Positions 49,911 to 60,160 of a stretch of DNA of 64,000 bases are shown here, one piece after another (position 1 is the stretch's first letter; the number at the start of each line of letters is the position of its first letter). Source of the DNA: Lacibacter cauensis. Lineage in GTDB: Bacteria; Bacteroidota; Bacteroidia; Chitinophagales; Chitinophagaceae. Where the stretch lies: assembly GCF_007830055.1 (NCBI RefSeq), contig NZ_VLLE01000007.1, positions 186,001 through 250,000 on the forward strand, read 5' to 3'. The notes below the pieces were generated by a model. The model was given only the letters and a program-made list of their open reading frames with translations, searched no databases and was not told the origin of the DNA. Both the position numbers and the translations under genes were made by a program.

Positions 49911-52667
49911 ATGAAAGATTTTCAATACATCACCGCCTCTCATCCGCAGTTTATCGAAAGTTTATACCAGGATTTTGTAAAGGACCCCAACAGTGTTGAT
50001 CCTGAAATGAAAAAATTCTTCGAGGGATTCGATTTTGCTGTTAGTAGCGGATCAACAAATGGAACCTCGGCTCCGCTCGGTTCTGCTAATGCTGCTTCGA
50101 CTCCGCTCAGCATTGACTGGATGCGGGAAATTATGGCCTACCGCATGATCCTCGGTTACCGTAACAAAGGTCACCTACTGGCTAAAACCAATCCCATCCG
50201 TAAGCGGAAAGATCGTGGTGCAAATATTGAACTGGGCTTTTATGGTTTTACAGAGGCCGATCTGGATAAAACATTTCATGCCGGCCAGTTAATTGGCTTG
50301 GGCACTACCACCCTGCGTAACATTCAAAACCACCTGGAGAAATGTTATGCATCGCATGTAGGTGTGGAGTTTAAATACATCAGCGATCAAAAGAAAGTTG
50401 ATTTCTTGACCAACGCATTTGAAAAAGAATTTCATCAGCCTTTACCTATTAACAAGCGTCGCCGTGTTCTGGAAAAATTAAACCAGGGGGTGATGTTTGA
50501 AAAGTTCCTGCACACAAAATACATTGGTCAGAAGCGTTTTTCGCTCGAAGGTGGTGAAACAACGATTGCAGCTTTGGATGCGATCATAAATACAGCAGCA
50601 AATAACGATGTACAGGAAGTTGTAATAGGAATGGCGCATCGTGGTCGTTTAAATGTGCTCGCCAATATTATGGGCAAAACCTACGAGCAAATTTTCAGTG
50701 AGTTTGAAGGCACGGCCAAGCTGGATCAAACCATGGGTAGCGGCGACGTGAAATACCACATGGGTTATGGCAGTGAAGTAGAAACGCTGGATGGCAAAAC
50801 CATTCACCTCAAGTTGATGCCCAACCCATCGCACCTTGAAGCCGTAGATCCGGTTGTGGTAGGTTTCAGCCGAGCCAAGGCCGATATCATGTACAACAGC
50901 GAGTTCGATAAAATTCTTCCCATCCTTATTCATGGTGATGCTTCAGTTGCCGGGCAAGGTGTTGTATACGAAGTATTGCAGATGAGTTACCTCAAAGGTT
51001 ATTATACCGGCGGCACCATGCACTTTGTAATTAATAACCAGATTGGGTTTACAACCGATTTTAATGATGCACGAAGTGCAGACTATTGTACCTCGCTGGC
51101 ATCAATGGTGCAGGCACCTGTTTTTCATGTAAATGGTGATGATGCAGAAGCAGTAGTAAAGTGTGTGGAAATTGCCACCCGTTACCGCCAGGAGTTTAAC
51201 AGCGATGTATTTATAGATATGGTGTGTTATCGTAAACACGGACATAACGAAGGTGATGATCCGAAGTTTACACAACCGCATTTGTATGCGTTAATTGATA
51301 AACATCCGAACCCACGTGAAGTGTATACCAATTACCTGTTACAAAACGGTGAGGAAGATGCCAAAGCACTGGCACAGGAAATGGAAAAGAAATTCTGGAG
51401 CGATCTGCAGGAGCGTTTAGATGAAGTAAAACAGAATCCGCTTCCTTATCACTACCAGGCGCCGGAACTGGCATGGAAAAGTTTACGCCGTGCAACAGCT
51501 GAAGATTTTTTACAATCGCCGGTAACTGCTATTAAAGAAGCCGATTTTGAAAAGATCTTTTCTTCGATCATGAAATGGCCGGAAGATTTTAAGCCATTGA
51601 AGAAAGTTGAAAAAATCATTCAGGATAAAATTAAACTCTACAACGAAGAAAATAAGATCGATTGGGCTACCGGTGAGTTAATGGCCTACGCAAGTCTAAT
51701 GCTTGATGGTAATGATGTACGTATGAGTGGTCAGGATGTACGTCGTGGTACCTTTTCTCACCGTCATGCTGTATTGCGTGATGAGAACAACGACAAAGCC
51801 TACAATCGTCTGGCGCATATTGATGGAGCTGCCGGTCATTTCCGTATTTATAATTCATTGTTGAGTGAATATGGTGTGTTAGGTTTTGAATACGGGTATG
51901 CTATGGCCAACCCCAACGCATTGGTGTTGTGGGAAGCACAGTTTGGCGATTTTAGCAATGGTGCACAAACCATGATCGATCAGTTTATTGCTGCAGGCGA
52001 ACAAAAATGGAACCGTATGAACGGTGTGACCATGTTACTGCCACATGGCTATGAAGGACAAGGCCCTGAACACAGCAGTGCGAGACTGGAGCGTTACCTG
52101 CAGTTATGTGCAGAGCTGAACATGGTGGTAACGAACATTACTACAGCAGCCAACTTCTTCCATGCGTTACGCCGCCAGTTGGCGTGGCCGTTCCGTAAAC
52201 CATTGATCAATTTTGCACCGAAGGCCAATCTGCGTCACCCCGGAACCTATTCGTTAAAAGAAGAATTCCTCAGTGGCGGATTTAAAGAAGTGATCGATGA
52301 TCCTACAAATCCGGAAGCCGCACAGGTGAAGAAAGTATTCTTCTGCAGCGGTAAAATGTATTACGATCTGGCAGAACGCAAAGCAAAAGATAACCGTTCA
52401 GATGTTGCCATCATTCGTTTGGAACAGATATATCCCTTACCTGTTGAACAGTTGAAAGCCTTATACAACAAGTACAGTAAGGCTACCTGGTTCTGGGTAC
52501 AGGAAGAGCCACTGAACATGGGTGCAGCATCGTTCCTGCAAATGAACCTGAAAGACATCAACTACGGTGTCATCAGCCGCTCAGCTTCAGCCTCCACTGC
52601 CACCGGTTACAATAAAGTACACCAGCAGGAGCAGGCCGAAATTATTGATACGGCGTTTTCGCTTTAA
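49911..52667 (+). CDS. sucA: 2-oxoglutarate dehydrogenase E1 component
   Basis: 918 residues from the ATG at 49911; an upstream in-frame start at 49872 adds 13 residues without homology. E1 is the thiamine diphosphate-dependent component that decarboxylates 2-oxoglutarate in the TCA cycle. Recognisable are the N-terminal SLYQDFVKDPNSVDPEMKKFF, the E1 region WMREIMAYRMILGYRNKGHLLA, GMAHRGRLNVLANIMGK, HGDASVAGQGVVYEVLQMS, NNQIGFTT, the ThDP/Mg motif near GDDAEAVV, and the C-terminal domain with EQKWNRMNGVTMLLPHGYEGQGPEHSSARLERYLQL. Full length. Its partner sucB is 7.5 kb downstream behind three unrelated genes, with a terminator in between. Confidence 0.98.
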   Translation: MKDFQYITASHPQFIESLYQDFVKDPNSVDPEMKKFFEGFDFAVSSGSTNGTSAPLGSANAASTPLSIDWMREIMAYRMILGYRNKGHLLAKTNPIRKRKDRGANIELGFYGFTEADLDKTFHAGQLIGLGTTTLRNIQNHLEKCYASHVGVEFKYISDQKKVDFLTNAFEKEFHQPLPINKRRRVLEKLNQGVMFEKFLHTKYIGQKRFSLEGGETTIAALDAIINTAANNDVQEVVIGMAHRGRLNVLANIMGKTYEQIFSEFEGTAKLDQTMGSGDVKYHMGYGSEVETLDGKTIHLKLMPNPSHLEAVDPVVVGFSRAKADIMYNSEFDKILPILIHGDASVAGQGVVYEVLQMSYLKGYYTGGTMHFVINNQIGFTTDFNDARSADYCTSLASMVQAPVFHVNGDDAEAVVKCVEIATRYRQEFNSDVFIDMVCYRKHGHNEGDDPKFTQPHLYALIDKHPNPREVYTNYLLQNGEEDAKALAQEMEKKFWSDLQERLDEVKQNPLPYHYQAPELAWKSLRRATAEDFLQSPVTAIKEADFEKIFSSIMKWPEDFKPLKKVEKIIQDKIKLYNEENKIDWATGELMAYASLMLDGNDVRMSGQDVRRGTFSHRHAVLRDENNDKAYNRLAHIDGAAGHFRIYNSLLSEYGVLGFEYGYAMANPNALVLWEAQFGDFSNGAQTMIDQFIAAGEQKWNRMNGVTMLLPHGYEGQGPEHSSARLERYLQLCAELNMVVTNITTAANFFHALRRQLAWPFRKPLINFAPKANLRHPGTYSLKEEFLSGGFKEVIDDPTNPEAAQVKKVFFCSGKMYYDLAERKAKDNRSDVAIIRLEQIYPLPVEQLKALYNKYSKATWFWVQEEPLNMGAASFLQMNLKDINYGVISRSASASTATGYNKVHQQEQAEIIDTAFSL

Positions 52668-52690
52668 GTTGAAAGAATAAGATTTTCGTT

Positions 52691-52721
52691 AAAAACCCCC
52701 TGCTTAAGCAGGGGGTTTTTG
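52691..52721 (+). terminator. Rho-independent terminator
   Basis: AAAAACCCCCTGC / GCAGGGGGTTTTT, a 13-bp stem with a TTAA loop and T run. It ends the sucA transcript, so the genes downstream are not part of a simple sucAB operon. Confidence 0.9.
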
Positions 52722-52841
52722 TTTGTTTTACACTCTTATTTCCATTGCAGCACACTTATAAGTAACTTATGTGCGGCTTTCATTTTTTTAATTATTTTCA
52801 ACACCGGATCATTGTAAAACATTTTTTCAAATTCAATAAAT

Positions 52842-55800
52842 ATGAAGAGCACACTCAAGTGTATCCTTTGTTTGCTGCTTACTGTAAGTGTACAGCAATT
52901 AGTAGCGCAGATCGTACCCGTTAAGTCGCCCGACTCAAGACCCATTTTACTCAAAGGCGTTGAGTTGTACGAAAAAGGATCGTATAAAGAAGCAGCGAAA
53001 GAATTCGGCAGCATACACCGTAACGATACCAGTTACCTATTGTCCTTGTACGAAAAAGCATTGGCGTTACAGCAGGACTCGTCGTACGATGATGCATTGG
53101 CAACCATCAACCTTGCGTTGACAGGTATGCATACCGAAAGTATCCACGATTATCTTGTTTTAAAAGCTAACATCCTCGACGATATGGGTAAATCGCAGGA
53201 AGCATTGCTGTTGTACGATTCAGCTTTGAAACTGTTCCCTGCATCGCAAACCATCCGTTCGCAAAAAGTAACGGCACTGGTTCGGTTAAAGCGTTATGAT
53301 GAAGCTGAAGCATTAGCAAGAGAATGTGTGGTGATGAATTTTCTCAATCCCCTGCATCACTACAAAATGGGTGTAGTGGCCTACCAACAGGGTAAAATTG
53401 TTCCAACGCTGATGGCCATGATGATGGCGCAGATCGTTAATCCATCACATGGCAATGTGAACAGGGTTGTTACCTACCTCAGCAGCATCTGTAATGCAAA
53501 AGATGAAACACTCGAAGCGCAACAGCGACGCACAGGCGACAACTATCCCGATAACTTCAGCAAGGTAGAACAAATCATTTTTTCAAAAATTGCTTTCGAT
53601 AAAGGGTATAAAGTAAAATTCAACCTCGATGATAATATTTTCAAACAGATCAATGTAATGCTGGAGAAACTGGAGTTCGATGAGGCGAGTGATGATGCGT
53701 ACATGCAGCTGTATGTGCCATACTTTAAGCAGCTGTATACTGATAAAAAGGTTGAGGTGATGCTCAATCATGCGTTCAGCGGATTAACAATCGATGCCAT
53801 TGCTTCTTACATGAAAAAGAATAAATCCGAAGTGTCGGCTTTTACAAAAGAAGCATTCAGCTATGTTGACCTGGTGCGGAGTACAAGAGTAGTACAGTAC
53901 AAGGAAAGGCAAACAGCAGAACGCCTGTATCATTTTGATGAAAACCGTTTTTATGCAGAAGGAAAAATGGTAGGAGAGGGTGGCGAAGGTTATTGGAAAT
54001 TCTATTTTCCTGATGGCTACCTGAAAGCGGAAGGTGAACTTTTGAATAATGAACGCAACGGCATCTGGAAGTTTTACCACGAAACCGGTAAACTGCAAAG
54101 TGTTGAGCAATTTAACAAAGGTGTTTCCGATGGCCCGGTAACAGTTTATTACTCAAACGGCGCATTGAAAAGAACGATAGCATACAAAGACGGTAAGGCG
54201 GAAGGCGTTGTAAAAAATTACAGCTTGTATGGTGTGGTAACCAGCGAAGAAAATTATGTAAATAATGAGATGGATGGAAAACAGACATATTATTACAATG
54301 ATGGCACCATCAAATCTCAATTTCAGTACAAAGCCGGGAAAGCAAATGGTGCGTATGTAATGTATTATGGTAACAAAACCATTAAAGAGCAGGGCGCTTA
54401 TAACGAAGATGAATTGGATGGTGAAATTAAAGTGTTCTTTACCGATGGGAAACTGAAAGCCGCATACCAGTATAGTAAAGGGAAAACAACAGGCACCTGG
54501 AGTTATTTTCATAGAAACGGCAAGCTCGATTACAAAGTAGAAATGACAGAAAAAGGAGCGCAGGGCGAAGTGCTGCATTACGATGATAAAGGCCAGCTTT
54601 CATCAAAGGAAAGTTTTAAAGATGGCATCAACGTAGGTATCAGCGAGTATTACCATAAAGGCAAACCGTATGTGTATTACAAAAGCAGTGCAAAAGGAAA
54701 AACCAATGAAATACGTTATGTGGATTCGCTTGGTAACGAAAAGCTGTTGAATAAGCGTTCGGGAAAAATATGGTCGGTTGCGTATTACAGCCCTTACGGT
54801 TATAAAACAAGTGACAAACAATTTAACCAGGACGAAGAGCTTACGAATGAAGCTGTTTATTATAACACACAGGGTTTGCCTGTTTTAAAAGAACTGTATA
54901 AAGATGGTGCACTTGAAGGCAATGTGCAATCCTGGTATTACAATAAAAATAGTAAAGACGAGACAGAGTATGTTGCGGGAAAGAAAACAGGTGTTTCCAA
55001 AACATATTTTGCCAATGGAAACCTATCTAGTGTTTCATTCTATGATGAAGATGTGTTGGTCGATTACCAATACGAATACAGCATGAAAGGAACGTTACTG
55101 AGTAAATACTTTTTTGCTGCTGGTGAAAAAACAGGTTATGGCATCAGTAATTATGCCGATGGTAAACCCTTTTATGAAGAACGCTACCTCAATGGTTGGC
55201 TTATTGAAGTAACACAATTTGATGAAACAGGTAAGCGTATGACTCCGATCCGTTTCGAAAACGGCAAAGGCATTTACAAGTTGGTTTACCCCAATGGCAA
55301 ATCCTATTACGAATTACCATTGGTAAATGGCGTGTGGGAAGGAATGCAGAAATCGTATTACCCGGATGGAAAACTCATGAATGAGGTGATGTTTAAAAAC
55401 GATGAAAAGAATGGTGTTGCAAAGTATTATCACACCAATGGTAAATTGAGCATGGAAGGAGCTTATCTGTACGATTTAAAAACGGGCGTATGGAAGTCGT
55501 ACAATGAAAACGGTGTACTGGAATACGAAGAGTATTATGTAGATGGGTTGCAGCACGGCAAATCGAAATATTATGATAATGGTAAGTTACAGCGTGAAAT
55601 CGATTATGAAGAAGGTAACAGAAGCGGTACTTCCAGGTATTTTGAAGAGACAGGCGGAACGGCATTTGAAATTTATTATGAAGATGGATTAATCACTGCC
55701 TATGCTTACCCGGATCGTTCAAAGAAAATGCAGAAGCCGATACCGCTTCCGAATTTCACCGGAACAATTGAAGCTTTTTACAGCAATGGGAACAAAGCGG

Positions 55801-56135
55801 CGTTTATTGAAGTTGCGGCAGGTGTATATCATGGTAAATTCAGGTTGTACAACGAAAAGGGAGTACTTGCTTACGAATCAACCGACGAATATGGGTATAC
55901 GAATGGTGCAGTCAAGTCGTTTTATGATAACGGAAAATTGAAAATGGAATACACACAGGTGTACGACTTAACAGATGGCGTATTCAAAGAGTATTATCCC
56001 GATGGGAAAATACAAACAGAAGCAACCTACGACATGGGCAATCCACACGGTACATACAAAGCCTACGACCCAACCGGTAAGTTGCTTGAAACACGTGTGT
56101 ATTACCAAGGCTATATCAGAGAAATAAAAAAATAA
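52842..56135 (+). CDS. Large secreted TPR and YwqK/MORN-like repeat protein
   Basis: 1097 residues. A signal peptide (about 1-22) leads to a TPR-rich region (about residues 30-200; LYEKGSYKEAAKEFGSIHRND, LYEKALALQQDSSYDDALATI, ANILDDMGKSQEALLLYD). From about residue 370 to the end the chain is a long array of roughly 25-30 YwqK-type repeats of about 23 residues: a turn such as YFPDGYLKAEGEL, a loop ERNGIWKFYHETGKLQ, and so on (YYNDGTIKSQFQYKAGKANG, YYPDGKLMNEVMFKND). These are MORN_2-like hairpins forming a beta-solenoid. No catalytic motif is visible. It is the first gene of a unit with two DUF3857-transglutaminase proteins (gap of 4 bp), suggesting a shared extracellular function. Confidence 0.87.
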   Translation: MKSTLKCILCLLLTVSVQQLVAQIVPVKSPDSRPILLKGVELYEKGSYKEAAKEFGSIHRNDTSYLLSLYEKALALQQDSSYDDALATINLALTGMHTESIHDYLVLKANILDDMGKSQEALLLYDSALKLFPASQTIRSQKVTALVRLKRYDEAEALARECVVMNFLNPLHHYKMGVVAYQQGKIVPTLMAMMMAQIVNPSHGNVNRVVTYLSSICNAKDETLEAQQRRTGDNYPDNFSKVEQIIFSKIAFDKGYKVKFNLDDNIFKQINVMLEKLEFDEASDDAYMQLYVPYFKQLYTDKKVEVMLNHAFSGLTIDAIASYMKKNKSEVSAFTKEAFSYVDLVRSTRVVQYKERQTAERLYHFDENRFYAEGKMVGEGGEGYWKFYFPDGYLKAEGELLNNERNGIWKFYHETGKLQSVEQFNKGVSDGPVTVYYSNGALKRTIAYKDGKAEGVVKNYSLYGVVTSEENYVNNEMDGKQTYYYNDGTIKSQFQYKAGKANGAYVMYYGNKTIKEQGAYNEDELDGEIKVFFTDGKLKAAYQYSKGKTTGTWSYFHRNGKLDYKVEMTEKGAQGEVLHYDDKGQLSSKESFKDGINVGISEYYHKGKPYVYYKSSAKGKTNEIRYVDSLGNEKLLNKRSGKIWSVAYYSPYGYKTSDKQFNQDEELTNEAVYYNTQGLPVLKELYKDGALEGNVQSWYYNKNSKDETEYVAGKKTGVSKTYFANGNLSSVSFYDEDVLVDYQYEYSMKGTLLSKYFFAAGEKTGYGISNYADGKPFYEERYLNGWLIEVTQFDETGKRMTPIRFENGKGIYKLVYPNGKSYYELPLVNGVWEGMQKSYYPDGKLMNEVMFKNDEKNGVAKYYHTNGKLSMEGAYLYDLKTGVWKSYNENGVLEYEEYYVDGLQHGKSKYYDNGKLQREIDYEEGNRSGTSRYFEETGGTAFEIYYEDGLITAYAYPDRSKKMQKPIPLPNFTGTIEAFYSNGNKAAFIEVAAGVYHGKFRLYNEKGVLAYESTDEYGYTNGAVKSFYDNGKLKMEYTQVYDLTDGVFKEYYPDGKIQTEATYDMGNPHGTYKAYDPTGKLLETRVYYQGYIREIKK

Positions 56136-56139
56136 GCGA

Positions 56140-58047
56140 ATGAAGTTTCTTTTTTCAACAGTGTGTTGCTTCCTCATTGCAGGAGTGTTTGCGCAAAATA
56201 AAAAGATCGATGTAAATGCCGTGATGCAGCAGTTCCCTGATGCAATGGCTGTATGGCTCGATCGTAAAACGGATATTGAACTTACCTGGAAAAACGGCGA
56301 AATAAAAGTTCAGCAGAAAGAGTTTGAAGACTTGCTGTTTACCAAGGATGAGTCTTCGAACTTCGCCGGATCGAACAGTGTGTACTTCAGCTATTTCTAT
56401 AAACTGAAAAATTGGGATGCCTTTACGCTGTTGCCCGATGGTAAAAAAATTAAAGTAACCAACTCTACAACCAAAAGCCGCAGCAGCTTTGTTTTTTACG
56501 ACGATTCAAAAGAAATTGAATTTTTGTATCCCGCCATCAGCAAAGGTGCAAGAGGCATTACCAATGTGGATTACGAATTAACCGATCCGCATCTGCTGTC
56601 GCCGTTTTATTTCGAAAACTATTTCCCCACAGCATCGGCAGCCATTGCTATCACCTACCCCGAAGAGCTGGAGTTGAACTATCTTGTGAAAGGCAACAAG
56701 GATATTGTACAGGTTAAAAAGGAAACGAAGAAAGGTAAAACCACACTCACGTTTGAAGCGCAGAATGTAGCACCGGTTAATTTCTATGGCGATGCACCTC
56801 CTTCCTCTTATTTTCTTACGCATGTGATCTTTTATATTCAAAAAGCAAAAACAACGCAGGGGGTAATGGCGCCTTATCTTGGTACAACAAAAGAGCTGGC
56901 AAAACATTACTATTCCAACATTGCCGATCTGGATATTGCAGGTGGTAAAGAAGTAAAAGAAGTTACCGATTCGCTCATCAAAGGACTGCGCACACAGGAA
57001 GAGAAAGCGAAAGCTATTTACAAGTTTGTACAACAGAGTGTACGTTACATTGCATTTGAAGAGGGGATGGGTGGCTTTGTTCCACGTAATCCTGAACTGG
57101 TTTGTACACGACGTTACGGCGATTGTAAAGATAAATCGGCTCTGCTGGTATCGATGTTGCGTTATGCAGGTTTAAAAGCTGAATTTACCTGGATCGGTTC
57201 ACGTCAGTTGCCTTATCGTTATTCGGAAGTACCGTTACCGATTACCGACGATCATATGATTTGTGCACTGGAGTTAAACGGCAAAACCATTTTCCTCGAT
57301 GCTACCGATTCGTACATTCCGTTCGAAACACCGGCATCGCATATACAGGGTAAAGAAGCATTTATCGTTTCAAGCCCCGATCAGTTTAAAATTATTACCG
57401 TGCCAACAGCAGAGCCCGGCTATTCGTTGTTCGACGATACCACTTACCTGCGCATTGAAAACAAACAGCTGAAAGGAAAAATTAAAATTCATACCACCGG
57501 TTACGAAACAAACGATCTGCTGCATCGCCTCGAATCCCGTACGGGTAAAGCACGGGAAGAGTATTTGCAGGCTTATTGTTACCGGGGCAATAATAAAGTA
57601 GCTATCAAGAATATAAAAGTGGAGATTGATACATTGGCACATCACGCAGTAATTACTGCCGATTTTGAGTTGCCTGATTATGCCAAGTTTTTAGGTAACG
57701 AAGTATACATCAACATGAACCTGTTGAAAATTTACACCGGTCAGGAAATTGATTTTCCGAAACGCAAGATTCCGATTGAGTACGATTTTAAATCGACCAT
57801 GCGGCATGTGGTGGTGCTCGATCTTGCAGATGGATATAAAGTAAGCGAAATGCCGGCATTGAAGAACTACCAGAACGAAGTGTGGGGAGTGCAGCTCAGC
57901 AGTAAGCAGGCAGATGGAAAGTTGTATTACACACGTGAGTTCAGAAACAACAACCTGTATCTCTATCCCGATGCATTTGAAAAATGGAATAAGGTATTGG
58001 AAAACCTGTTTCCTGTTTACAAACAATCAACAGTGATATCAAAATAA
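56140..58047 (+). CDS. DUF3857-transglutaminase-like secreted protein (catalytic triad intact)
   Basis: 635 residues with a signal peptide (about 1-19). The N-terminal half (about 20-260) is a DUF3857-like beta domain; a transglutaminase core follows with the catalytic Cys C329 in RYGDCKDKSALLV, His H372 in DDHMICALEL and Asp D387 in IFLDATDSY. The last 200 residues (about 430-635) are a DUF3858-like beta domain. Proteins of this type are abundant in Bacteroidota and are thought to be periplasmic or surface peptidases or transamidases, mostly uncharacterised. It is 4 bp after the YwqK protein and 10 bp before a related protein at 58058, which has lost the Cys. Confidence 0.88.
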   Translation: MKFLFSTVCCFLIAGVFAQNKKIDVNAVMQQFPDAMAVWLDRKTDIELTWKNGEIKVQQKEFEDLLFTKDESSNFAGSNSVYFSYFYKLKNWDAFTLLPDGKKIKVTNSTTKSRSSFVFYDDSKEIEFLYPAISKGARGITNVDYELTDPHLLSPFYFENYFPTASAAIAITYPEELELNYLVKGNKDIVQVKKETKKGKTTLTFEAQNVAPVNFYGDAPPSSYFLTHVIFYIQKAKTTQGVMAPYLGTTKELAKHYYSNIADLDIAGGKEVKEVTDSLIKGLRTQEEKAKAIYKFVQQSVRYIAFEEGMGGFVPRNPELVCTRRYGDCKDKSALLVSMLRYAGLKAEFTWIGSRQLPYRYSEVPLPITDDHMICALELNGKTIFLDATDSYIPFETPASHIQGKEAFIVSSPDQFKIITVPTAEPGYSLFDDTTYLRIENKQLKGKIKIHTTGYETNDLLHRLESRTGKAREEYLQAYCYRGNNKVAIKNIKVEIDTLAHHAVITADFELPDYAKFLGNEVYINMNLLKIYTGQEIDFPKRKIPIEYDFKSTMRHVVVLDLADGYKVSEMPALKNYQNEVWGVQLSSKQADGKLYYTREFRNNNLYLYPDAFEKWNKVLENLFPVYKQSTVISK

Positions 58048-58057
58048 AATTTACTCC

Positions 58058-60025
58058 ATGAAAAAAATAACCCTGTTATCCTTCAGCCTTTTGCTTTTGC
58101 TGCAGGTGGTTGCACAAACTACGGTGAACTACAAAGGCTTTTCGCTTGCTGCCAATCCGGAACTGCACAAGCTTGCAAACGAGTTTACAACAGAGAGTGC
58201 TGTATTTGTGAAAGATGCACGCAAGCTGGAATTGGTGCCATCAGTTAAAGGCATCGATTTTTATACCAGCTATCATAAAATTATTCGTGTAAACGATGAA
58301 AAAGGGATTGAGAATTTCAACAAAATCTATATCCCCGTGAGCAGTTACATGGAGTTGGTGCAAATAAAAGCCAGAACCATTACACCGGGCAATAAAGTAA
58401 TTGAAGTTACTCCCGACGCCATAAAAGATTATAAAGATGAAGATGGCGAGTATAAAATTTTTGCTGTTGACGGTATCAGCAAGGGCAGCGAAATTGAATA
58501 CATGTATACGGTAAAACGTTCGCCTTTTTTCTTTGGAAAAGAAATTGTGCAGTCTCGTTTTCCGGTGCAGGAATCATCTGTTGAAATTGTGTCGCCTGCT
58601 ACGATTAAATTCGAAGCAAAATCATTCAACAGTAAAACAGAACCGGCAGAAGAAGTTGATGAAGAAAAAAATCAACGGGTTATTCGCTTTACTGCCGCCA
58701 ATGTGCCTTCGTATACCGATGAGAAGTATGCCAACGTTCGTCCCGGATTGATGCAGGTGCAATACAAATTATCGTACACACAAAACAGGGGCATGAATGT
58801 GCGCATGTTTACCTGGAACGAACTGGCAAAAGATGTGTACGAAACTTACAACCAGTTCAGCAAAAAGGAAAAAGAAGTGGCAAAGGATCTGTTGAAGAAG
58901 ACAGAGATCAAATCGGCCACAACAGATGAGCAGAAAATAAAAGTGATTGAGAACTATGTAAAGAATAACATCAAAACAAGCGAAGATGTAGATGGCGAAG
59001 ACTTTGAAGATTTCAATAAAATTCAGCGTAACAAAATTGCCACCAACAAAGCCATCAGCCGTTTAACCTGTGCCATGCTACAGGAAGCTGAAATAAAATA
59101 CGAAGTGGTGGTAGCAGCAGACAGGGAAGAATATTTGATTGAACGCAGTTTCGAAAACTGGAATCATGCACAAAACCTGGTGTTGTATTTCCCGTCGGTA
59201 AAACAATACATCGCTCCTTCATCGTACCTGTTCCGTTATCCGTTTATTCCACCATCATGGGCGGGTACAAACGGTTTGTATTGTGTGCCGGTAGAAGTAG
59301 GCGAAATGAAATCGGCAATGGCAGAAGTAAAAGCTATTCCCATGATGGCAGCTTCAAGAAGTCATCACGACCTGGAAACCGAACTGAGTTTTAATAAAAC
59401 AGGCGATACCGTTTTTGTCAATACAAAACACATTCATTCCGGTTATGATGCTGCGTATTACAAAGCACAATTTATTTTTCTGCCTCCTGATGAACAGAAA
59501 AAGTTTTTGAAAGAGATGGCGAAGAATTCAGGCAAAACCGAAAATATCATCAGCCATGAATTAAAAAACAAAGAACTCGAAATTACCGACGAGGATAAAC
59601 CGTTTATTGTTGATCTGAAACTGGCTTCGGTTGATTTAATTGAAAGTGCCGGCAGTAAAATTCTGTTGAAAGTGGGCGAGTGCATCGGACCGCAGGTTGA
59701 AATGTACAACGAGCGTGAACGCCAGTTCGATATTGAAATTGATTTTCCGCATTTCCTCAACCGTAAAATCGTACTGAATATTCCTGAAGGGTATAAGGTG
59801 AAGAATCCCGATGATCTGAAATTTAATCTCAACTACAGCAACGGTTCAAAAACCACTATGGCCTTCATCAGCAACTGGAAACAGGAAGGCAATAAACTCA
59901 TTATTGATATTACGGAACAATACTACCAGATCAAGTGGCCGAAAACCGATTACGACAACTTTGTAAAAATTATTAATGCAGCAGCCGATTTTAACAAAGT
60001 AGTGCTGGTACTCGAAAAGCAATAA
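58058..60025 (+). CDS. DUF3857-transglutaminase-like protein, catalytic Cys lost
   Basis: 655 residues with a signal peptide (about 1-20). Architecture matches the protein at 56140: DUF3857 domain (about 40-270), transglutaminase-like core (about 275-400), C-terminal beta domain. In the core the expected Cys of the GDCxDKS motif is replaced by Asn (about residue 330, KIATNKAISRLTCAML), and the Asp position downstream reads APSS. A His is still visible at residue 370 (NWNHAQNLVLYF). It should be an inactive homologue that binds substrate or regulates its neighbour (inference). It is translated 10 bp after the active protein, and a terminator follows the stop. Confidence 0.83.
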   Translation: MKKITLLSFSLLLLLQVVAQTTVNYKGFSLAANPELHKLANEFTTESAVFVKDARKLELVPSVKGIDFYTSYHKIIRVNDEKGIENFNKIYIPVSSYMELVQIKARTITPGNKVIEVTPDAIKDYKDEDGEYKIFAVDGISKGSEIEYMYTVKRSPFFFGKEIVQSRFPVQESSVEIVSPATIKFEAKSFNSKTEPAEEVDEEKNQRVIRFTAANVPSYTDEKYANVRPGLMQVQYKLSYTQNRGMNVRMFTWNELAKDVYETYNQFSKKEKEVAKDLLKKTEIKSATTDEQKIKVIENYVKNNIKTSEDVDGEDFEDFNKIQRNKIATNKAISRLTCAMLQEAEIKYEVVVAADREEYLIERSFENWNHAQNLVLYFPSVKQYIAPSSYLFRYPFIPPSWAGTNGLYCVPVEVGEMKSAMAEVKAIPMMAASRSHHDLETELSFNKTGDTVFVNTKHIHSGYDAAYYKAQFIFLPPDEQKKFLKEMAKNSGKTENIISHELKNKELEITDEDKPFIVDLKLASVDLIESAGSKILLKVGECIGPQVEMYNERERQFDIEIDFPHFLNRKIVLNIPEGYKVKNPDDLKFNLNYSNGSKTTMAFISNWKQEGNKLIIDITEQYYQIKWPKTDYDNFVKIINAAADFNKVVLVLEKQ

Positions 60026-60045
60026 CAAACAATCATTCAGTTGAG

Positions 60046-60076
60046 AAATGCCCGGTTAAGACCTGGCATTTTTTGT
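60046..60076 (+). terminator. Rho-independent terminator
   Basis: Stem AAATGCC / GGCATTT with an inner GG/CC pairing and a loop, then TTTTT. It ends the YwqK-transglutaminase unit before sucB. Confidence 0.75.
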
Positions 60077-60160
60077 TATGCATATCCAACAAAGCAGGTT
60101 ATTTCTTAGCGAACAATTGATTTTTCCCCGAAATTTGCAACACTTTCAACCAATCAAAGT

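Noticed and set aside
52755-52775. TTATGTGCGG half-site resembling the TCACAT palindrome upstream of the YwqK-repeat gene
   Set aside because: The left half (TAAGTA) does not match TCACAT and no TAnnTTTG box lies 23 bp downstream.
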